DNA of 64,000 bases from Gemmobacter serpentinus (GTDB lineage: Bacteria > Pseudomonadota > Alphaproteobacteria > Rhodobacterales > Rhodobacteraceae), in the NCBI RefSeq assembly GCF_008973825.1, contig NZ_WCHR01000007.1, positions 124,001-188,000 of the forward strand. Reading direction: 5' to 3'. The position numbers were made by a program, and so were the translations under genes. This document shows, one piece after another, positions 60,985-64,000 of the stretch (positions within the stretch are counted from its first letter, which is position 1; every line of letters begins with the position of its first letter). The notes beneath the pieces are model-generated. The model had not been told where the DNA came from, ran no database searches, and worked only from the letters and a program-made list of their open reading frames with translations.

Positions 60985-61065
60985 CAGGCAACATCGCGTC
61001 CCGCGCGCGCGCCCTTGCGGCAAAGCCTTATTCAAAAGCCCCTGCCAAAGCTCTGTCAGAAAGTT

Positions 61066-61094
61066 TTGACCTTTCTGCGTTTTGTCCCTTGCAT
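61066..61094 (+). promoter_or_regulatory. Candidate promoter of tRNA-Arg
   Basis: TTGACC (61066-61071) and TTGCAT (61089-61094) with a 17-bp spacer, about 36 bp upstream of the tRNA. The -35 is good; the -10 is weak. Confidence 0.4.
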
Positions 61095-61129
61095 CCCCCC
61101 GGTGCCGCAGCTAAACCCCGCCTCAAGAC

Positions 61130-61206
61130 GGACCCGTAGCTCAGCTGGATAGAGCATCAGACTACGAATCTGAGGGTCGGGCGTTCGAATCGCTCCGGGT
61201 CCGCCA
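61130..61206 (+). tRNA. tRNA-Arg (anticodon ACG)
   Basis: A 77-base gene that folds as a complete cloverleaf: acceptor GGACCCG/CGGGTCC, D arm GCTC...GAGC, anticodon stem TCAGA/TCTGA with loop CTACGAA (anticodon ACG at 61164-61166), T arm GGGCG-TTCGAAT-CGCTC, and encoded CCA end. It reads CGU, and with inosine at position 34 also CGC and CGA. Confidence 0.97.
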
Positions 61207-61293
61207 CTTCCCCTCATCACAACAGATACTGCATGGCCTGCGTTTCGGACGCTGCGATCTGGCGCGCGATGATGCCAGAGCAGTTGCCTCGAC

Positions 61294-61890
61294 CTAGGGG
61301 TCTTGCAGCTTTGGCAGGTCCAGCACCATTGTCGCCGCCGCGTCGAAGCCGAAGGCGTAGCGCAAGATCCCCAGACGTTCCTGCTTGATCACGCGGAACC
61401 CGATCCGCTCATAAAGCGCCCTTGCGCGCGGATTGCTGTCAATGACCTCAAGCCGCAACGCGGCATAACCGCGTGCGCGGGCCTCAGCACAAAGCGCCTC
61501 GATCAGCGCCCGCCCGATGCCGCGCCCGCGCGCGCCCTCGGCCACGCAGATGCCATCGATCAGGAACCGTTCATTGTCTACCTCGCGCATCAGCGCCATC
61601 AACAGCGCCAGCCGCCAGGCCGCACCAAACCAGCCATAGATCGCCCGCAGATCGGACCAACTGCCATCGGCAAAGGCACCTTGCGGGCTTTTGAACCCGG
61701 CAAGCCCCAGCAGTCGCCCACCATGCATGGCCACAATCACATGATCGGGGCGGATGATCCGCTCCAGATAGGCCAGGGCGCGCGCATCCGGCCCCATGAC
61801 CCGGCCCAGCTTGCCGCCGAAGGCCTGCCAGTAAAGCCGCGCGGCCTCGGATCGCAGCGCCTCGGGCAGCCCCGGCTGCAAGACTGTCAT
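61294..61890 (-). CDS. GNAT-family N-acetyltransferase
   Basis: A 198-residue acetyltransferase. The acetyl-CoA loop is GARGRGIGRALIEALCAEAR and the C-terminal strand is LEVIDSNPRARALYERIGF, both typical GNAT motifs. Substrate unknown. Its start overlaps the mobA stop by 4 bp, so it is the second gene of a mobA-GNAT unit. Confidence 0.9.
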   Translation of the reverse strand: MTVLQPGLPEALRSEAARLYWQAFGGKLGRVMGPDARALAYLERIIRPDHVIVAMHGGRLLGLAGFKSPQGAFADGSWSDLRAIYGWFGAAWRLALLMALMREVDNERFLIDGICVAEGARGRGIGRALIEALCAEARARGYAALRLEVIDSNPRARALYERIGFRVIKQERLGILRYAFGFDAAATMVLDLPKLQDP

Positions 61891-62468
61891 GGCACCTCCC
61901 CACTCAGCCAGACCTCAGCCTGCGCCAGATCCTCAGGCGTGTTCAGGTTCATGAAGGGGTCGGGCACCTCCGTGGCAAATTCGGCGACCACAGCCCCGCT
62001 GCAAGCCTCCATCAGCCGCGCACCGCCAGATGCCAGATAGGAGCGCAGACCCGCCGCCGCCGAAACCGGCCAAAGCGCGCAAGTCGGATGCAGCCGCCCG
62101 CCAGAGGACGCGACCGCAAGCGCGCCATCGCCCGCAAGCCAAAGACGCGGCACCAGATCACAGGGCAGGAAAGGCGTATCTACCGATGCCGTAACCAGTG
62201 CCTCCGCCCCGGCGCGCGCCGCCCAATCCAGCCCCGCCAACACGCCCGACAGAGGCCCCTGCCCTTCCTGATCCGGCAGCACCGGCAGGCCAGTAAAGGC
62301 CAGCCTTGCGGGATCGCCATTGGCGGATAGCGCCAGATCCTCGACCTGCGGCGCAAGGCGGTCCTGCACATGGCTTGCCAGCGGCAACCCCGCCAGCGAC
62401 AGCAACGCCTTGTCGGCCCCCATCCGGCGCCCGGCCCCGCCCGCAAGTATCACCCCGAAGATCCGCAT
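61887..62468 (-). CDS. mobA: Molybdenum cofactor guanylyltransferase
   Basis: A 193-residue enzyme that adds GMP to molybdopterin to form the MGD cofactor. The nucleotide-binding opening VILAGGAGRRMGADKALL and the metal site TASVDTPFLPCDLV fit MobA. The C-terminal block PFMNLNTPEDLAQAE is typical. ATG at 62468. No mobB or molybdoenzyme genes adjacent. Confidence 0.95.
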   Translation of the reverse strand: MRIFGVILAGGAGRRMGADKALLSLAGLPLASHVQDRLAPQVEDLALSANGDPARLAFTGLPVLPDQEGQGPLSGVLAGLDWAARAGAEALVTASVDTPFLPCDLVPRLWLAGDGALAVASSGGRLHPTCALWPVSAAAGLRSYLASGGARLMEACSGAVVAEFATEVPDPFMNLNTPEDLAQAEVWLSGEVP

Positions 62469-62541
62469 GTCCCTGCCCCGGTTGCATCCGCTGCCGCCAA
62501 GGCCTAAGCCTTCCATCAACATCCGTAAAGCGGCCAAGGCC

Positions 62542-63279
62542 ATGCATCCCGACACCCCTGCCGACCCCTCCTTCGCCTCCACGGGTGCCATCTTCCGTCG
62601 CGGCCTGCTGGCCTCGCTGCCCTTTACCGTGATGATCCTGCCCTTTGGTGCGCTGTTTGGCGTGCTGGCCACCGCGCAGGGCATGTCCGTGGCCGAGGCC
62701 ATGGCCTTTTCCATCGTCGTCATCGCCGGTGCCTCGCAATTCGCGGCCCTGCAACTGATGCAGGAGGGCGCGCCGATCGCGCTGATCATCCTGACCGCCA
62801 CGGCGGTCAATCTGCGGATGGCCATGTATTCGGTGGCACTGACGCCGCATCTGGGGCAGGCCAAGCTCTGGCAGCGGGCGCTGATCGCCTATTTCCTGGT
62901 CGATCAAAGCTATGTGCTGGGGGCCGCCGAATATGCGCGCCAGCCGCTATGGGGACTGTCGGAAAAGCTCGCCTGGTATTTCGGTGTCATCAGCCCGGTT
63001 TGTGGGCTGTGGTATGTGGCCACCTGGGCCGGGGCCACCTTTGGCCGCGCCCTGCCTGCCGGGCTGCCGCTTGATTTCATCGTGCCTGTCAGCTTCCTCG
63101 CCATGGTCTCGCCGCTGCTCCGGACATGGGCGCATCGGGCGGCGGCAGCCGTGTCGGTCGGCGGCACCCTGGCGCTGTGGTGGATGCCTTATTCAAGTGG
63201 GCTGCTGGTCGCGGCCCTCGCCGCGATGATCGTGGGTGCCCTGGTCGAAATTCACGAGGAGAAGCGCCGTGGTGCCTGA
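62542..63279 (+). CDS. azlC: AzlC-family branched-chain amino acid permease subunit
   Basis: A 245-residue membrane protein. Family motifs: LPFGALFGVLA, IVVIAGASQFAALQLMQEG (about residues 58-76), LTATAVNLRMAMYSVAL and ALIAYFLVDQSYVL. About seven to eight helices. It pairs with the AzlD gene that overlaps its end, forming a branched-chain amino acid exporter (AzlCD/YgaZH). No regulator is adjacent. Confidence 0.93.
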   Translation: MHPDTPADPSFASTGAIFRRGLLASLPFTVMILPFGALFGVLATAQGMSVAEAMAFSIVVIAGASQFAALQLMQEGAPIALIILTATAVNLRMAMYSVALTPHLGQAKLWQRALIAYFLVDQSYVLGAAEYARQPLWGLSEKLAWYFGVISPVCGLWYVATWAGATFGRALPAGLPLDFIVPVSFLAMVSPLLRTWAHRAAAAVSVGGTLALWWMPYSSGLLVAALAAMIVGALVEIHEEKRRGA

Positions 63280-63610
63280 GATCATCGCCAACAAGACCCA
63301 GCTCTGGACCGTGATCCTCGGCCTTGGCATCGGCACCTATCTGCTGCGCTTCTCGTTTCTGGGATTGATCGGCAATCGCGCCCTGCCCCCCATGGCACAA
63401 CGTATGCTGCGCTATACGCCGATGGCAGTGATCCCAGGCTTGGTCGCGCCCGCAATTGCCTGGCCCACGGCCACAGGCGGCGAGGCCGACCCTGCCCGGC
63501 TGCTTGCCGCATTGGTGACTGTGGCTGTGGGGATAGGCAGCCGCAACACGCTGGCGGCGATGCTGGCAGGTGTCGTGACACTGGCCGCTGGGCTTTGGCT
63601 GCAAGCCTGA
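63269..63610 (+). CDS. azlD: AzlD-family exporter subunit
   Basis: A 113-residue small membrane protein with three to four helices and the conserved TYLLRFSFLGLIGNRALPPMAQRML block. Start is a GTG at 63269 with GAGGAG seven bases upstream (a second GTG at 63272 is possible); it overlaps the azlC 3' end by 11 bp. Acts with AzlC. Confidence 0.88.
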   Translation: MVPEIIANKTQLWTVILGLGIGTYLLRFSFLGLIGNRALPPMAQRMLRYTPMAVIPGLVAPAIAWPTATGGEADPARLLAALVTVAVGIGSRNTLAAMLAGVVTLAAGLWLQA

Positions 63611-63631
63611 TCCCGCGCGGATTGCGGGATC
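63609..63631. terminator. Hairpin between azlD and the last gene
   Basis: Perfect 8-bp stem GATCCCGC / GCGGGATC with a 7-base loop overlapping the azlD stop, between convergent genes. No T tract follows. Confidence 0.45.
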
Positions 63632-63646
63632 ATGCCATGCGCCAGA

Positions 63647-64000
63647 TCAGGGCTTGGCCGGATCGGCCTCGGTGGGCCCGGCTTCTGCCGCCTCGGCACC
63701 GGGCAGCAGCAGAACCGGGGGCGCGGCCTCCGGCGCGGCTATGGCCGTCTCTGAAGCCGCAATGGGTGCTGCATCCGTTGCGGAAACTTCAGTTGCAGCC
63801 GTCTCGGCAGGTTTGGCCTCGGTGGATACAGCCTCGGGTTTGGCCGCATCCGTCTCCGGGGTCTCCGGCTTCAGCGTCTCCGGCTTCAGCGTCTCAACCC
63901 CGACGGTCTCGGCCTTGCCGGCCTTGACCGCCTGCTCTTTCTTCACCGCAGCCTCGACGCGCTGCCGCTCTGCGGTTTCGGCAAAGCGCGGGTCATTGCG
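63647..64000 (-). CDS. Ala/Glu/Pro-rich protein, C-terminal part
   Basis: The frame is open from the right window edge to the TGA at 63647; the true start is outside. The visible 117 residues begin RNDPRFAETAERQRVEAAVK and then become a low-complexity acidic Ala/Glu/Pro/Thr tail with short repeats (ETLKPETLKPETPET). This is probably a disordered C-terminal region of a larger protein. No family can be named from this part. Confidence 0.65.
   Translation of the reverse strand, partial: RNDPRFAETAERQRVEAAVKKEQAVKAGKAETVGVETLKPETLKPETPETDAAKPEAVSTEAKPAETAATEVSATDAAPIAASETAIAAPEAAPPVLLLPGAEAAEAGPTEADPAKP

Noticed and set aside
1-64000. Mobile elements, prophage, CRISPR arrays, toxin-antitoxin or restriction systems
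   Set aside because: No transposase, integrase, repeat-spacer array, cas gene or typical defence gene is seen; the gene content is core-like throughout.

Overview
The window is GC-rich chromosomal DNA from an alphaproteobacterium, most likely of the Rhodobacteraceae/Paracoccaceae (Rhodobacter, Gemmobacter or Paracoccus relatives). The evidence is the split atpI-atpB-atpE-atpX-atpF F0 operon with both b and b' subunits, a MipZ-type division ATPase, crotonyl-CoA carboxylase/reductase of the ethylmalonyl-CoA pathway, glcDEF, an L31 without zinc cysteines, and encoded proteins that resemble this group throughout. Coding density is very high, many neighbours overlap by 4 bp, and I see no insertion sequence, prophage, integrase, CRISPR array or composition shift. 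It reads as core chromosome.

Layout. 1-4826: end of a secreted RNase T2, a PfkB sugar/nucleoside kinase with endonuclease III, an AraC-alkyltransferase fusion, an OmpA lipoprotein and a GntR/FCD regulator. 4906-7479: the F0 ATP synthase operon (minus strand). 7685-12869: ArsR regulator, malonyl-CoA synthetase, MipZ, small stress-type proteins, rplS-rpmE. 13118-17425: a divergent catabolic cluster (PanB-like protein, Rieske ferredoxin, membrane desaturase/oxygenase on minus; LacI regulator and IolI/MocC-like isomerase on plus) that looks like a rhizopine or methyl-inositol type pathway. 17498-24197: adenine deaminase, EamA transporter, glutathione synthesis (gshA), rsmE, ubiA. 24263-28667: large OmpA protein and succinate-semialdehyde dehydrogenase. 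28720-32728: an operon pyrB, two membrane PH-like proteins, a 40-residue membrane protein, a catalytically degenerate dihydroorotase and plsY.

32894-37072: an unusual uracil-DNA glycosylase with a single cysteine, an ECF sigma factor translationally coupled to a membrane VWA protein, and Hsp20. 37217-42273: secreted trypsin-like protease and the glycolate oxidase operon glcD-glcE-(membrane protein)-glcF. 43226-49972: a MoxR-DUF58-BatA/DUF4159-membrane protein operon (aerotolerance type). 50058-55820: DUF1285, zinc-finger protein, DUF2459, a stand-alone RAM domain, a RecD-like helicase and ccr. 55990-59107: pheT converging on rpmH-rnpA. 59502-64000: an orphan histidine kinase, tRNA-Arg(ACG), GNAT, mobA, azlCD and the C-terminal part of an Ala/Glu/Pro-rich protein.

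The most interesting points are the Moc-like cluster with its operator-like repeats, a putative ScfR/RamB-type site upstream of ccr, the noncatalytic dihydroorotase inside a pyr operon with membrane PH proteins, the coupled sigma factor/VWA pair, and a family of about 25-nt dispersed elements (consensus near GAGGATATTTTTGAACAG) that occur alone at a start codon or as inverted pairs. Four short genes (39 to 58 residues) and rpmH (44 residues) are easily missed and are listed.
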